From Mycetocola lacteus (GTDB taxonomy: Bacteria > Actinomycetota > Actinomycetes > Actinomycetales > Microbacteriaceae), in assembly GCF_003667575.1 (NCBI RefSeq), contig NZ_RCUY01000008.1, forward strand, positions 1 to 64,000: DNA of 64,000 bases, read 5' to 3'. Position numbers and translations under genes: made by a program. A model generated the notes under the pieces. It did no database searches. It was not told the DNA's origin and worked only from the letters and a program-made list of their open reading frames with translations. Positions 17,420-24,868 of this stretch are shown here, piece by piece. The first letter of the stretch is position 1. Each line of letters opens with the position of its first letter.

Positions 17420-17470
17420 TTGCGTCGAATCGCCTGATGCGGATAAAGTAATGACGTACCCGGGAACGGG
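17420..17470 (+). promoter_or_regulatory. Promoter and GNRA-hairpin leader of tRNA-Gly copy 1
   Basis: TTGCGT (17420-17425), an 18-nt spacer and TAAAGT (17444-17449) form a promoter. The predicted start is G17456, and CCCG-GGAA-CGGG occupies 17459-17470. A 16-nt A/C-rich linker leads to the tRNA. Confidence 0.65.
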
Positions 17471-17486
17471 GACAACAACAAAATAT

Positions 17487-17558
17487 GCGGATGTGGCGCA
17501 GTGGTAGCGCATAACCTTGCCAAGGTTAGGGTCGCGAGTTCGAATCTCGTCATCCGCT
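17487..17558 (+). tRNA. tRNA-Gly (anticodon GCC), copy 1
   Basis: Complete 72-nt cloverleaf: acceptor GCGGATG with CATCCGC, discriminator T, anticodon stem TAACC/GGTTA with loop TTGCCAA. Identical over its full length to the copies at 17759 and 18310. No CCA is encoded. Confidence 0.95.
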
Positions 17559-17697
17559 CAGATCAAACACCGGATCGGTCAGCAGACCGATCCGGTGTTT
17601 TTGTATGTTCGGGCATTTTCCTGCGGTGTGCGGGGAGCTCTGGGCCTGCGGCACCAGACATGCAGACGCGCGCGAAACGCCGAAAATCGCCCTCGAT

Positions 17698-17749
17698 TTG
17701 CAACCCCACTCGGGGCTTCGGTAATGTCTAAGACGTAGCCGGAAACGGC
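17698..17749 (+). promoter_or_regulatory. Promoter and GNRA-hairpin leader of tRNA-Gly copy 2
   Basis: TTGCAA (17698-17703), an 18-nt spacer and TAATGT (17722-17727). The predicted transcript begins GUA near 17735, then GCCG-GAAA-CGGC (17738-17749). A 9-nt linker AAACAAAAT reaches the tRNA. Confidence 0.65.
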
Positions 17750-17758
17750 AAACAAAAT

Positions 17759-17830
17759 GCGGATGTGGCGCAGTGGTAGCGCATAACCTTGCCAAGGTTA
17801 GGGTCGCGAGTTCGAATCTCGTCATCCGCT
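17759..17830 (+). tRNA. tRNA-Gly (anticodon GCC), copy 2
   Basis: Identical in sequence to copy 1, with its own promoter and leader. The 3' flank (CGGAATAAG) encodes no CCA. A tRNA-Val gene follows 79 nt downstream. Confidence 0.95.
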
Positions 17831-17876
17831 CGGAATAAGCCTGCGGGCCGGTCTGGTGCCGGCTAAGCTTTTCTCC

Positions 17877-17897
17877 CTACACCCTCGGGTGTAGAAT
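17877..17897 (+). promoter_or_regulatory. Hairpin and possible promoter before tRNA-Val(GAC) copy 1
   Basis: CTACACC and GGTGTAG form a 7-bp stem around CTCG (17877-17894). The 3' arm overlaps TAGAAT (17892-17897), a possible -10 that would start RNA about 6 nt before the tRNA. Whether this is a promoter or a processing hairpin inside a Gly-Val transcript is open. Confidence 0.4.
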
Positions 17898-17909
17898 AGT
17901 TTCACATTT

Positions 17910-17981
17910 GAGCGATTGGCGCAGCGGTAGCGCGCTTCCCTGACACGGAAGAGGTCGCTGGTTCGATCCCAGTATCGCTCA
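17910..17981 (+). tRNA. tRNA-Val (anticodon GAC), copy 1
   Basis: Complete 72-nt cloverleaf: acceptor GAGCGAT with ATCGCTC, discriminator A, anticodon stem CTTCC/GGAAG with loop CTGACAC. No CCA encoded (3' flank CAAAATAAA). Same sequence as the copy at 18531. Confidence 0.95.
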
Positions 17982-17987
17982 CAAAAT

Positions 17988-18030
17988 AAAGCCCCGGATG
18001 AAGTCCTCATGACTTCTCCGGGGCTTTTTG
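17988..18030 (+). terminator. Terminator after tRNA-Val(GAC) copy 1
   Basis: AAAGCCCCGG pairs with CCGGGGCTTT, with an inner GAAGTC/GACTTC stem, followed by a T-run. Confidence 0.85.
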
Positions 18031-18274
18031 GTATGCGGAGAAATAGCCGAGGGTAGATCCGAAGGTCTCGGGGGAGTGGCGTTGGCGGGACTCGGTGTCG
18101 GGGACTGCGTTGCATTAGTTTCAGGTGCGGGAAGCGCCGCGCCAGGGGACACGCCCGATGCTGTTGTCGCATGACGGGTCAAAAATCCGCGGGATTCCGC
18201 GGGTCGCGGGGGTATGTGGCGGGCGAATTTTGGAAAAACACCGGTGTAATTCGCTTCGTCCGTATCGTTTCCTG
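18031..18274. other. Gene-free spacer between tRNA transcripts
   Basis: No coding frame with protein-like composition, no further tRNA and no obvious repeat was found in these 244 nt. Short frames here are shadows running into the tRNA genes. Confidence 0.5.
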
Positions 18275-18300
18275 TATTCTATTGATGTAGCCGGAAACGG
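18275..18300 (+). promoter_or_regulatory. Promoter and GNRA-hairpin leader of tRNA-Gly copy 3
   Basis: TATTCT (18275-18280) is the -10, with only a weak -35. The predicted transcript begins GUAG near 18287, then CCG-GAAA-CGG (18291-18300). The 9-nt linker AAACAAAAT is the same as at copy 2. Confidence 0.6.
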
Positions 18301-18309
18301 AAACAAAAT

Positions 18310-18381
18310 GCGGATGTGGCGCAGTGGTAGCGCATAACCTTGCCAAGGTTAGGGTCGCGAGTTCGAATCTCGTCATCCGCT
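18310..18381 (+). tRNA. tRNA-Gly (anticodon GCC), copy 3
   Basis: Third identical copy of tRNA-Gly(GCC). It is the first gene of a Gly-Cys-Val tandem that ends in the terminator at 18609. Confidence 0.95.
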
Positions 18382-18438
18382 CGAGTGTTGGGAAGCGATC
18401 GAAAGATCGGTTACGGCACGCGGGTTTTACCCGCATGC

Positions 18439-18512
18439 GGTGGCGTGGCCGAGAGGCGAGGCAGCGGCCTGCAAAGCCGTCCACACGGGTTCGAATCCCG
18501 TCGCCACCTCCA
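18439..18512 (+). tRNA. tRNA-Cys (anticodon GCA)
   Basis: Cloverleaf with acceptor GGTGGCG and CGCCACC, discriminator T, anticodon stem GCGGC/GCCGT (one G-T pair), loop CTGCAAA. CCA is encoded (18510-18512), unlike the Gly genes. No separate promoter is obvious, so it is probably processed from the Gly-Cys-Val transcript. Confidence 0.94.
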
Positions 18513-18530
18513 CTCAATAATTTAATACCT

Positions 18531-18605
18531 GAGCGATTGGCGCAGCGGTAGCGCGCTTCCCTGACACGGAAGAGGTCGCTGGTTCGATCCCAGTATCGCT
18601 CACCA
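18531..18605 (+). tRNA. tRNA-Val (anticodon GAC), copy 2
   Basis: Same mature sequence as the copy at 17910, but here CCA is encoded (18603-18605) after discriminator A at 18602. Last gene of the Gly-Cys-Val tandem; a terminator follows after 3 nt. Confidence 0.95.
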
Positions 18606-18608
18606 CAG

Positions 18609-18645
18609 AAAAACCCGGCAGACACAGCGTCTGCCGGGTTTTTCG
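18609..18645. terminator. Bidirectional terminator at the end of the tRNA cluster
   Basis: AAAAACCCGGCAGAC (18609-18623) pairs perfectly with 18629-18643. The A-run and T-run let it serve the tRNA transcript (+) and the membrane-protein gene (-). Confidence 0.88.
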
Positions 18646-18719
18646 CTTTCGTGGGACACCGCTCCCCAGGGAGCGAGTGCCGCGGAGAACCGTGCTCCGC
18701 GTCGCGCGCACCTCGTGTG

Positions 18720-19721
18720 CTAGCGTTTCGGATCCACCACGCACGAGCTGCTCATGGTCAGGCTGAGCTCGGCCCCGGAGCTTGCCTGCTCCGAATTGGC
18801 AGCACCTCGGGAGAGATCGGTCACGATCGCCGTACCATCCCCGATCGCCTCCGACGCGGGGCTGAGCTGTGTATCGTGCAGCTGGCCGGGTTTATCAACA
18901 ATCGCGTACAGGGTCGGCTCAGCCTGATCGGGGATCAGAATGCGGAATCCCAGCTCACCCCAGTACGCCTCAAGCGGTGCCCAGTACGTGACCGGAATCG
19001 TTGTGTATCGCCTCGGCTCCGCGGTGTTCGCCTTCGTGGCACCCGCGTTGGTGGTATCCGCGTCTGTGGCCCCTTCATCCGCGGGGAGCTCGGGCAGGTG
19101 CACCGTCGCGCTCACCGATACCCATGTCCCCGCCTGAAGGTTGGACAGGGTGCAGGTCCGCTCTCCGGGCTCCGGGCCAATCGTCGTCTTGACGAGCCCC
19201 GCGGGGTCGATACCCAGCGTACGCAACCCGCCCTCCAGCAGTGCGGTCATATCCGCGGCAACCTCCTGAACGTCCCACTGCTCCCGCGTGGTGGGAGGCG
19301 CGGAGCGAATCTGCGCCTGCTTGGCCTCGCTCCGCCAGGCGCTGAGCGCCGCGGGTGCTGTGGCGCTCGCACCCAGCGCGGCGATGATGATTCCGGTGAT
19401 GGCGATGGCGAATGAACCACCCGAGGCCATTCGAAACGTGGTGTCGGTAGGGGGATTGCGATGGATGCGAAAGATGTCTCGTACCGCGAATACTGCCGGT
19501 AACAGCCCGATGATCAGTGCCGCGAAAAAATTGAAAATCATGAACGTATTCAGATCCGCGCTGTACGACGTGGCAACGGAAGAGGATACCTGCCCAAGGA
19601 GTAGCGCCACGAAGATGAACGGGAATGCGATGGTGCCAAATATGAGGAGGTTCCGTGCCGACCGCGTGGGGGCTTTCGGCCCAGTAGAAACTGTGGAGGG
19701 GTGGGCTGCTTCGGTTTCCAT
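18720..19721 (-). CDS. Hypothetical membrane protein
   Basis: I do not recognise this 333-aa protein. Three hydrophobic segments lie near residues 25-47, 60-82 and 102-124. The remaining 200 residues, probably outside the cell, are soluble and include a Thr/Ala/Asp-rich linker near residues 210-225. Two cysteines (in ERTCTLSN and SSSCVVDPKR) could form a disulfide. The ATG at 19721 has TAGTCT exactly 6 nt before it and no ribosome site, so it is probably leaderless. It is alone on its strand, between the tRNA cluster and the ECF S-component gene. Codon use looks native. Confidence 0.65.
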   Translation of the reverse strand: METEAAHPSTVSTGPKAPTRSARNLLIFGTIAFPFIFVALLLGQVSSSVATSYSADLNTFMIFNFFAALIIGLLPAVFAVRDIFRIHRNPPTDTTFRMASGGSFAIAITGIIIAALGASATAPAALSAWRSEAKQAQIRSAPPTTREQWDVQEVAADMTALLEGGLRTLGIDPAGLVKTTIGPEPGERTCTLSNLQAGTWVSVSATVHLPELPADEGATDADTTNAGATKANTAEPRRYTTIPVTYWAPLEAYWGELGFRILIPDQAEPTLYAIVDKPGQLHDTQLSPASEAIGDGTAIVTDLSRGAANSEQASSGAELSLTMSSSCVVDPKR

Positions 19722-19727
19722 GTTTTC

Positions 19728-19733
19728 AGACTA
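19728..19733 (-). promoter_or_regulatory. -10 hexamer (TAGTCT) of the 18720-19721 gene
   Basis: Read on the minus strand, TAGTCT is 6 nt before the ATG, which predicts a leaderless mRNA. Confidence 0.5.
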
Positions 19734-19853
19734 CGTGGCCGCATGTGTCGATCCAGGTATCCGGACATCGCACCGCGTCTGAGCCGCCGATCCGTGCGGT
19801 AGAGCGTCGCCCCCATTCGGGGCAAAACCTATGGCGCTGGGCGGTCGTGGAAG

Positions 19854-19859
19854 TACGCT
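19854..19859 (+). promoter_or_regulatory. -10 hexamer (TACGCT) of the ECF S-component gene
   Basis: TACGCT is 6 nt before the ATG at 19866. A leaderless transcript leaves no room for a riboswitch. Confidence 0.5.
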
Positions 19860-19865
19860 GCCAGC

Positions 19866-20480
19866 ATGACCGACACCGCACCCAGCCTGCTCAACCGCTC
19901 CGTTCTCCCCGAACCCTGGTCGTTCTCGATTCGGATTGTGGGAATCGGCATTCTGGGAGGCTTGCTGTACGGACTGCTGGGGATCTTCAGCTATACGCTG
20001 CCGCATAGCGAGTATGTGACGATCCGGCCGGCGATCGCCATTCTGGTATTTCTCGGGATTCGATTCGGTCCCATTGCCGGGGGAGTGGCCGGGCTAATTG
20101 GGAACCCCATCGTCGACCTTCTTCAGGGTGCCTCGATCTGGACGTTCTGGGACTGGCACCTGGCCAACGCCCTGGTGGGTGTCATCGCCGGGCTTGCTGC
20201 CTACTTTCTGCGTCCGGCCACGAGCGCACGTGGACGCATCATCAGGCTCAGCGTAATCTCGCTTGTGGCCCTGGTGTTTGGTTTTGCGCTGACCTTCCTT
20301 GACCTGCTGCGAGGCGAGAGTGGATCGACCTGGTGGGCGGGGTCCTACCTGCCCACGGTGGGCTGGAGTCTTGTGGTGTGTCTACCGCTAGTACCGGTGT
20401 TGGATACCGGGTGGCGTCCCGTCTTACCCGTCGATTCTGCCCAGAAGGCGCCGACGGCTCCCATATCCGACCTGGATTAG
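19866..20480 (+). CDS. ECF transporter S component, substrate unknown
   Basis: Predicted substrate-binding membrane subunit of an energy-coupling-factor vitamin transporter (204 aa, five or six hydrophobic segments). The core VTIRPAIAILVFLGIRFGP followed by GGVAGLIGNPIVDLLQG is typical of the ECF substrate-specific family. Substrates of this group are vitamins or related cofactors; nothing here fixes which. No ATPase (EcfA) or EcfT gene is adjacent, so it probably uses a shared energising module encoded elsewhere (group II ECF). It appears leaderless. It is flanked by the orphan membrane protein and thrS. Confidence 0.72.
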   Translation: MTDTAPSLLNRSVLPEPWSFSIRIVGIGILGGLLYGLLGIFSYTLPHSEYVTIRPAIAILVFLGIRFGPIAGGVAGLIGNPIVDLLQGASIWTFWDWHLANALVGVIAGLAAYFLRPATSARGRIIRLSVISLVALVFGFALTFLDLLRGESGSTWWAGSYLPTVGWSLVVCLPLVPVLDTGWRPVLPVDSAQKAPTAPISDLD

Positions 20481-20568
20481 CCGTCGCCGGCATTGCACCA
20501 CTATTAACTCCGTGCGGCAGGATCGTACACACCGTGGTTTCGGGTCGTCTGGGGGCGCCCGGAACCGA

Positions 20569-20574
20569 TAGAAT
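20569..20574 (+). promoter_or_regulatory. -10 hexamer (TAGAAT) of thrS
   Basis: TAGAAT would start RNA near 20581 and give a leader of about 26 nt carrying AGAGGAG. There is no space for a T-box. Confidence 0.55.
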
Positions 20575-20606
20575 GGGCGAATCTATTTACAAGAGGAGCA
20601 CAACAG

Positions 20607-22580
20607 GTGTCTGACGGATTCGAACGATTCCCCGACCGCAACGTTGTCGCCATGCGCGTCAACGGTGAACTGAAGGACCTCGCCACCACTCTGGAGACTA
20701 CCGACGTGGCCGAGCCGGTCACGATCGATTCCGAGGACGGCCTCAACATCCTTCGCCATTCGGCCGCCCACGTGCTGGCCCAGGCGGTTCAGAAGGTCAA
20801 CCCCGACGCCAAGCTCGGCATCGGTCCGCCCGTCACCGACGGTTTCTACTACGACTTCGACGTGGCCGAATCCTTCACCCCCGAGGACCTCAAGGCCCTC
20901 CAGAAGGAGATGGAACGCATCATCAAGCAGGGCCAGCGCTTCGTGCGCCGCGTCGTTACCGATGAGGAAGCTCAGGCCGAGCTCGCGAACGAGCCCTACA
21001 AGATCGAGCTGATCGGTCTCAAGGGTGGTGCCGAAAACGGTGGCGACAACGAGTCTGTTGAGGTGGGGGCCGGCGAGCTCACCATCTACGACAACGTCGA
21101 CCCCAAGACCGGCGAGACCGTCTGGAAGGACCTCTGCCGCGGCCCGCACCTGCCCTCGACCCGCCTGATCGGCAACGGCTTCGCCCTCATGCGTGTGGCC
21201 GCCGCCTACTGGCGTGGATCCGAGAAGAACAAGCAGCTGCAGCGCATCTACGGCACCGCCTGGCCCACCAAGGATGAGCTGCGCGCCTACCAGACCCGTC
21301 TGGAGGAGGCAGCCAAGCGCGACCACCGCAAGCTCGGTGCCGAGATGGACCTCTTCAGCTTCCCCGACGAGATCGGTTCCGGCCTGCCGGTGTTCCACCC
21401 CAAGGGTGGCATCATCCGCCAGGAGATGGAAAACTACTCGCGCAAGCGCCACACCGAGTCCGGCTACTCGTTTGTGAACACCCCGCACATCACCAAGGGT
21501 GACCTCTTCATGACCTCCGGTCACCTGCAGTGGTACGCGGACGGTATGTTCCCCCCGATGCACCTCGACGAGGTGTGCGATGAGCACGGTCACGTGACCC
21601 GTCAGGGCGCCGACTACTACCTCAAGCCGATGAACTGCCCGTTCCACAACCTGATCTTCCGCTCGCGTGGACGCTCCTACCGTGAGCTCCCGCTGCGCCT
21701 GTTCGAGTTCGGTTCGGTGTACCGCTACGAGAAGTCCGGCACCCTGCAGGGCCTGACCCGCGTGCGCGGTATGACCCAGGACGACGCCCACATCTACGCC
21801 ACCCCGGACCAGGTGAAGTCCGAGCTGACCTCCACCCTGGAGTTTGTGCTCGGCCTGCTCAAGGACTACGGCCTCGACGATTTCTACCTGGAGCTGTCGA
21901 CCCGCGATCCCGAGAGCGAAAAGTTCGTGGGCAGCCCCGAGATGTGGGACGACGCCACCGAGACCCTGCGCCAGGTGGCCGTGGAGTCCGGCCTCGAACT
22001 CGTGCCCGACCCGGGTGGGGCCGCGTTCTACGGTCCGAAGATCTCGGTTCAGGCACGCGACGCGATCGGCCGTACCTGGCAGATGTCGACCATTCAGCTC
22101 GACTTCAACCTGCCCGAGCGCTTTGACCTCGAGTACACCGCCGCGGATGGCACCAAGCAGCGTCCGGTGATGATTCACCGCGCACTGTTCGGGTCGATCG
22201 AGCGCTTCTTCGGCGTGCTGCTGGAGCACTACGCCGGTGCGTTCCCCGTGTGGCTGGCCCCCGAGCAGGTTGTGGGCATCCCGGTTGCCGAGGAGTACGC
22301 CGAGTACCTCGAGGAGATCTTCGACCGCCTGCGTGCCCGTGGTGTCCGCGCCTACGTGGACCACAGCGATGACCGCATGCCCAAGAAGATCCGCACGCAC
22401 ACCAAGGCCAAGATCCCCTTCCAGCTGATCGCCGGTGAGGACGACCGCGTGGCCGGTGCCGTGAGCTTCCGGTTCCGTGACGGCAGCCAGCTCAACGGTG
22501 TTCCGGTGGACGAGGCGATCGCCAAGATCGTGGACGCCATCGAAACCCACGCCCAGGTCAACACCGCATGGCAGGACTAG
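20607..22580 (+). CDS. thrS: Threonyl-tRNA synthetase ThrS
   Basis: Class II aminoacyl-tRNA synthetase charging tRNA-Thr (657 aa). Domains in order: TGS (about 1-65), the editing/SAD domain (about 70-240), the catalytic core (about 260-540) and the anticodon-binding domain (about 545-657). The zinc ligands that select threonine are Cys344 (MNCPFHN), His395 (DDAHIYAT) and His524 (MIHRALFGS). GTG start with AGAGGAG before it. The HIT-family gene overlaps its 3' end by 13 nt, the same pairing as in Mycobacterium. Identification is firm. Confidence 0.97.
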   Translation: MSDGFERFPDRNVVAMRVNGELKDLATTLETTDVAEPVTIDSEDGLNILRHSAAHVLAQAVQKVNPDAKLGIGPPVTDGFYYDFDVAESFTPEDLKALQKEMERIIKQGQRFVRRVVTDEEAQAELANEPYKIELIGLKGGAENGGDNESVEVGAGELTIYDNVDPKTGETVWKDLCRGPHLPSTRLIGNGFALMRVAAAYWRGSEKNKQLQRIYGTAWPTKDELRAYQTRLEEAAKRDHRKLGAEMDLFSFPDEIGSGLPVFHPKGGIIRQEMENYSRKRHTESGYSFVNTPHITKGDLFMTSGHLQWYADGMFPPMHLDEVCDEHGHVTRQGADYYLKPMNCPFHNLIFRSRGRSYRELPLRLFEFGSVYRYEKSGTLQGLTRVRGMTQDDAHIYATPDQVKSELTSTLEFVLGLLKDYGLDDFYLELSTRDPESEKFVGSPEMWDDATETLRQVAVESGLELVPDPGGAAFYGPKISVQARDAIGRTWQMSTIQLDFNLPERFDLEYTAADGTKQRPVMIHRALFGSIERFFGVLLEHYAGAFPVWLAPEQVVGIPVAEEYAEYLEEIFDRLRARGVRAYVDHSDDRMPKKIRTHTKAKIPFQLIAGEDDRVAGAVSFRFRDGSQLNGVPVDEAIAKIVDAIETHAQVNTAWQD

Positions 22581-23152
22581 TTCCCGAGAATCCGGCGGCG
22601 GAGCCCGGCATGGGCTTCGTCGCCGAACCGGACGGCAACGTGCTGGCCGGTGTTCCCGACGAGTTCCAGCGCCTGTGGACCCCGCACCGGATGGTCTACA
22701 TCCAGAACGGGCAGCAGCCCGCCAAGGACGACTGCCCGTTCTGCGTGGCCCCCTCGATGAGCGATGAGGACGGCCTGATCGTGGCCCGGGGAAAGTACGC
22801 GTACGTGCTGCTGAACCTGTTCCCGTACAACAGTGGTCACCTGCTGGTGTGCCCGTACCGTCACATCTCGACCTACGATCTGGCCACGGCCGAGGAGGTC
22901 GCCGAGATCGGTGCGCTGACCCAGACCGCGATGCGCGTGATCAAGGAGGTCTCCCACAACGACGGCTTCAACCTGGGGATGAACCAGGGTGAGGTTGCCG
23001 GGGCCGGGATCGCCGCCCACCTGCACCAGCACATCGTGCCGCGCTGGCGTTCGGATGCGAACTTCTTCCCGATCATCGCCAAGACCAAGGCGCTGCCGCA
23101 GCTGCTCGGCGACGTGCGCGCCTCGATCGCGAACGCCTGGCCCACGGCCTAG
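22568..23152 (+). CDS. HIT-family protein, probable diadenosine tetraphosphate phosphorylase
   Basis: Nucleotide-binding HIT protein (194 aa). The triad motif [10 protein letters not shown] has His151, His153 and His155, and a CPFC pair (Cys56, Cys59) is suited to bind zinc. The thrS-linked mycobacterial relative (Rv2613c) is described as an Ap4A phosphorylase, and the same activity is likely here. Pairing with thrS makes sense because synthetases produce Ap4A as a by-product. The ATG lies inside thrS in another frame; overlap 13 nt implies coupling. A terminator follows. Confidence 0.86.
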   Translation: MAGLVPENPAAEPGMGFVAEPDGNVLAGVPDEFQRLWTPHRMVYIQNGQQPAKDDCPFCVAPSMSDEDGLIVARGKYAYVLLNLFPYNSGHLLVCPYRHISTYDLATAEEVAEIGALTQTAMRVIKEVSHNDGFNLGMNQGEVAGAGIAAHLHQHIVPRWRSDANFFPIIAKTKALPQLLGDVRASIANAWPTA

Positions 23153-23164
23153 TTCGCGGCCCCT

Positions 23165-23197
23165 AACCGCCCGCTTCCTCGGAAGCGGGCGGTTTTG
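23165..23197 (+). terminator. Terminator after the thrS-HIT operon
   Basis: AACCGCCCGCTTCC pairs with GGAAGCGGGCGGTT, followed by TT. Confidence 0.85.
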
Positions 23198-23208
23198 CGT
23201 TCTGAAAA

Positions 23209-23281
23209 CAGTCCAAACAGCCACTGGCTTTATATTGGACTGCAATCCTCACGGGTATTGGCCTGGTTAATGCCATAGCGT
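23209..23281 (+). promoter_or_regulatory. pdxS promoter with candidate PdxR (MocR-type) operator
   Basis: CAGTCCAA (23209-23216) and TTGGACTG (23235-23242) form a perfect 8-bp inverted repeat with an 18-nt gap. TATTGGACTG (23233-23242) recurs as TATTGGCCTG (23256-23265), a direct repeat at 23 nt. The -10 TAGCGT (23276-23281) is 6 nt before the pdxS ATG. Combined inverted and direct repeats are typical of MocR-family PdxR sites upstream of pdxST. No pdxR is in the window. Confidence 0.55.
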
Positions 23282-23287
23282 AGGCGC

Positions 23288-24190
23288 ATGACCTCTGAAA
23301 ACCCCACCCAGACCACCGCCACCACCCGCGTCAAGCGCGGCCTCGCCGACATGCTGAAGGGCGGGGTGATCATGGACGTGGTGACCCCCGAGCAGGCTCG
23401 CATTGCCGAGGACGCCGGCGCCGTTGCCGTGATGGCGCTTGAGCGCGTCCCCGCCGACATTCGCGCCCAGGGTGGCGTGGCCCGGATGAGCGACCCCGAC
23501 CTGATCGACGCGATTCGTGCCGAGGTGTCCATCCCGGTCATGGCCAAGGCCCGCATCGGCCACTTTGTCGAGGCTCAGGTGCTCGGCGCGCTCGAGGTGG
23601 ACTTCATCGACGAGTCCGAGGTGCTGAGCCCCGCCGACTACGTCAACCACATCAATAAGTGGGACTTCGACGTGCCCTTCGTCTGTGGTGCTACCAACCT
23701 GGGTGAGGCCCTGCGCCGGATCACCGAGGGTGCGGCCATGATCCGCTCCAAGGGTGAGGCTGGAACCGGCGACGTCTCCGAGGCCACCAAGCACATCCGC
23801 ACCATCAAGTCGCAAATCCGCGCGCTGTCGGCCCTCAACGAGGACGAACTCTACGTGGCCGCCAAGGACCTGCAGGCACCGTTCGACCTGGTGGTTGAGG
23901 TTGCGCGCACCGGCACCCTGCCCGTTGTGCTGTTCACCGCCGGGGGAGTAGCCACCCCGGCCGATGCCGCGATGATGATGCAGCTCGGCGCCGACGGCGT
24001 GTTTGTCGGCTCGGGTATCTTCAAGTCCGGCAACCCCGAGGCTCGCGCCGCCGCCGTGGTCAAGGCCACCGCCGCGTTCAACGACCCGGCCGTGATCGCG
24101 CAGGCCTCACGCGGACTCGGCGAGGCGATGGTGGGTATCAATGTGGCCGACCTGGCCGCCCCGCATCGCCTGGCCGAGCGCGGCTGGTAA
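23288..24190 (+). CDS. pdxS: Pyridoxal 5'-phosphate synthase subunit PdxS
   Basis: Lyase subunit of the DXP-independent vitamin B6 pathway: condenses ribose 5-phosphate, glyceraldehyde 3-phosphate and ammonia to PLP in a dodecamer with PdxT. (beta/alpha)8 barrel of 300 aa. The active-site Asp30 lies in MDVVT and the substrate-binding lysine at residue 87 in [23 protein letters not shown] provides the phosphate site and second lysine. The ATG at 23288 appears leaderless. pdxT follows after 9 nt. In Mycobacterium, pgsA and pimA lie between the HIT gene and pdxS; they are not here. Confidence 0.96.
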   Translation: MTSENPTQTTATTRVKRGLADMLKGGVIMDVVTPEQARIAEDAGAVAVMALERVPADIRAQGGVARMSDPDLIDAIRAEVSIPVMAKARIGHFVEAQVLGALEVDFIDESEVLSPADYVNHINKWDFDVPFVCGATNLGEALRRITEGAAMIRSKGEAGTGDVSEATKHIRTIKSQIRALSALNEDELYVAAKDLQAPFDLVVEVARTGTLPVVLFTAGGVATPADAAMMMQLGADGVFVGSGIFKSGNPEARAAAVVKATAAFNDPAVIAQASRGLGEAMVGINVADLAAPHRLAERGW

Positions 24191-24199
24191 CGCGCCCCC

Positions 24200-24793
24200 A
24201 TGACAGCACGCATCGGAGTCCTCGCGCTCCAGGGTGGCGTTTCCGAGCATCTGGAGGCGCTGAGTCGGGTGGGTGCGGAAACTTTGCCCGTGCGCACACC
24301 CGCAGACCTGAGCGGGCTGGACGGAATCGTCCTGCCCGGCGGCGAATCCTCGGTGCTGGACAAGCTGATGCGTCTGTTTGAGGTGCGCGATCCGCTGATC
24401 ACCCTGCTGCGCGCCGGCCTGCCCGCCTATGGGACGTGTGCCGGCCTGATCCTCCTCGCCGATACCGTGCTGGATGCGGCTCCCGGCCAGCAGAGCCTCG
24501 GTGGTCTGCCGGTGACGGTGAGACGCAACGCGTTTGGTTCCCAGGCTCACTCCTTCGATACCACCCTGGAATTTGGTGGGATCGATCATCCGGTGGCCGC
24601 AACCTTCATTCGTGCCCCGCTGATTGTTGCGGTGTCGACCGAGACCGCGGTTTTGGCGAGTCTGGACGACGAATCGATCGTCGCCGCCCGTCACGGAAAC
24701 CTCCTCGGCACCTCGTTTCATCCCGAGCTGACCGGGGATGATTCGGTGCATCGATACTTCCTGGAGATGGTGCTCGCGGCCAAAAACGGCTGA
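24200..24793 (+). CDS. pdxT: Pyridoxal 5'-phosphate synthase glutaminase PdxT
   Basis: Class I-type glutamine amidotransferase that supplies ammonia to PdxS (197 aa). The triad is Cys80 (GTCAGLI), His174 and Glu176 (SFHPEL). The oxyanion segment reads PGGESS where most homologues have PGGEST, a mild change. The ATG is 9 nt after the pdxS stop with no clear ribosome site, so translation probably depends on coupling. Together with pdxS it gives a full PLP pathway. Confidence 0.95.
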   Translation: MTARIGVLALQGGVSEHLEALSRVGAETLPVRTPADLSGLDGIVLPGGESSVLDKLMRLFEVRDPLITLLRAGLPAYGTCAGLILLADTVLDAAPGQQSLGGLPVTVRRNAFGSQAHSFDTTLEFGGIDHPVAATFIRAPLIVAVSTETAVLASLDDESIVAARHGNLLGTSFHPELTGDDSVHRYFLEMVLAAKNG

Positions 24794-24833
24794 GCGCGCC
24801 CACCCGGATGCGAGAAGATCCCGGTCGGACCCG

Positions 24834-24839
24834 TAGAAT
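24834..24839 (+). promoter_or_regulatory. -10 hexamer (TAGAAT) of the yebC-ruvC operon
   Basis: TAGAAT predicts a start near 24846 and a leader of about 23 nt with CGGGAG before the yebC ATG. Confidence 0.5.
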
Positions 24840-24868
24840 AGAGGGGATATACGACGAAACGGGAGCAT

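Noticed and set aside
17487..18605. Prophage or genomic-island attachment sites at the repeated tRNA-Gly genes
   Set aside because: Each copy is a full tRNA with its own leader, not a partial 3' duplication, and no integrase or phage gene lies between them.
19740..19865. Riboswitch before the ECF S-component gene
   Set aside because: A -10 hexamer sits 6 nt before the start codon, so no leader would be transcribed, and no conserved riboswitch core was recognised.
20481..20606. T-box leader before thrS
   Set aside because: The -10 at 20569 leaves a leader of about 26 nt, and no T-box sequence is present.
20583..22550. Open frame of 655 codons opposite thrS
   Set aside because: Shadow of thrS, with biased composition and no recognisable motif.
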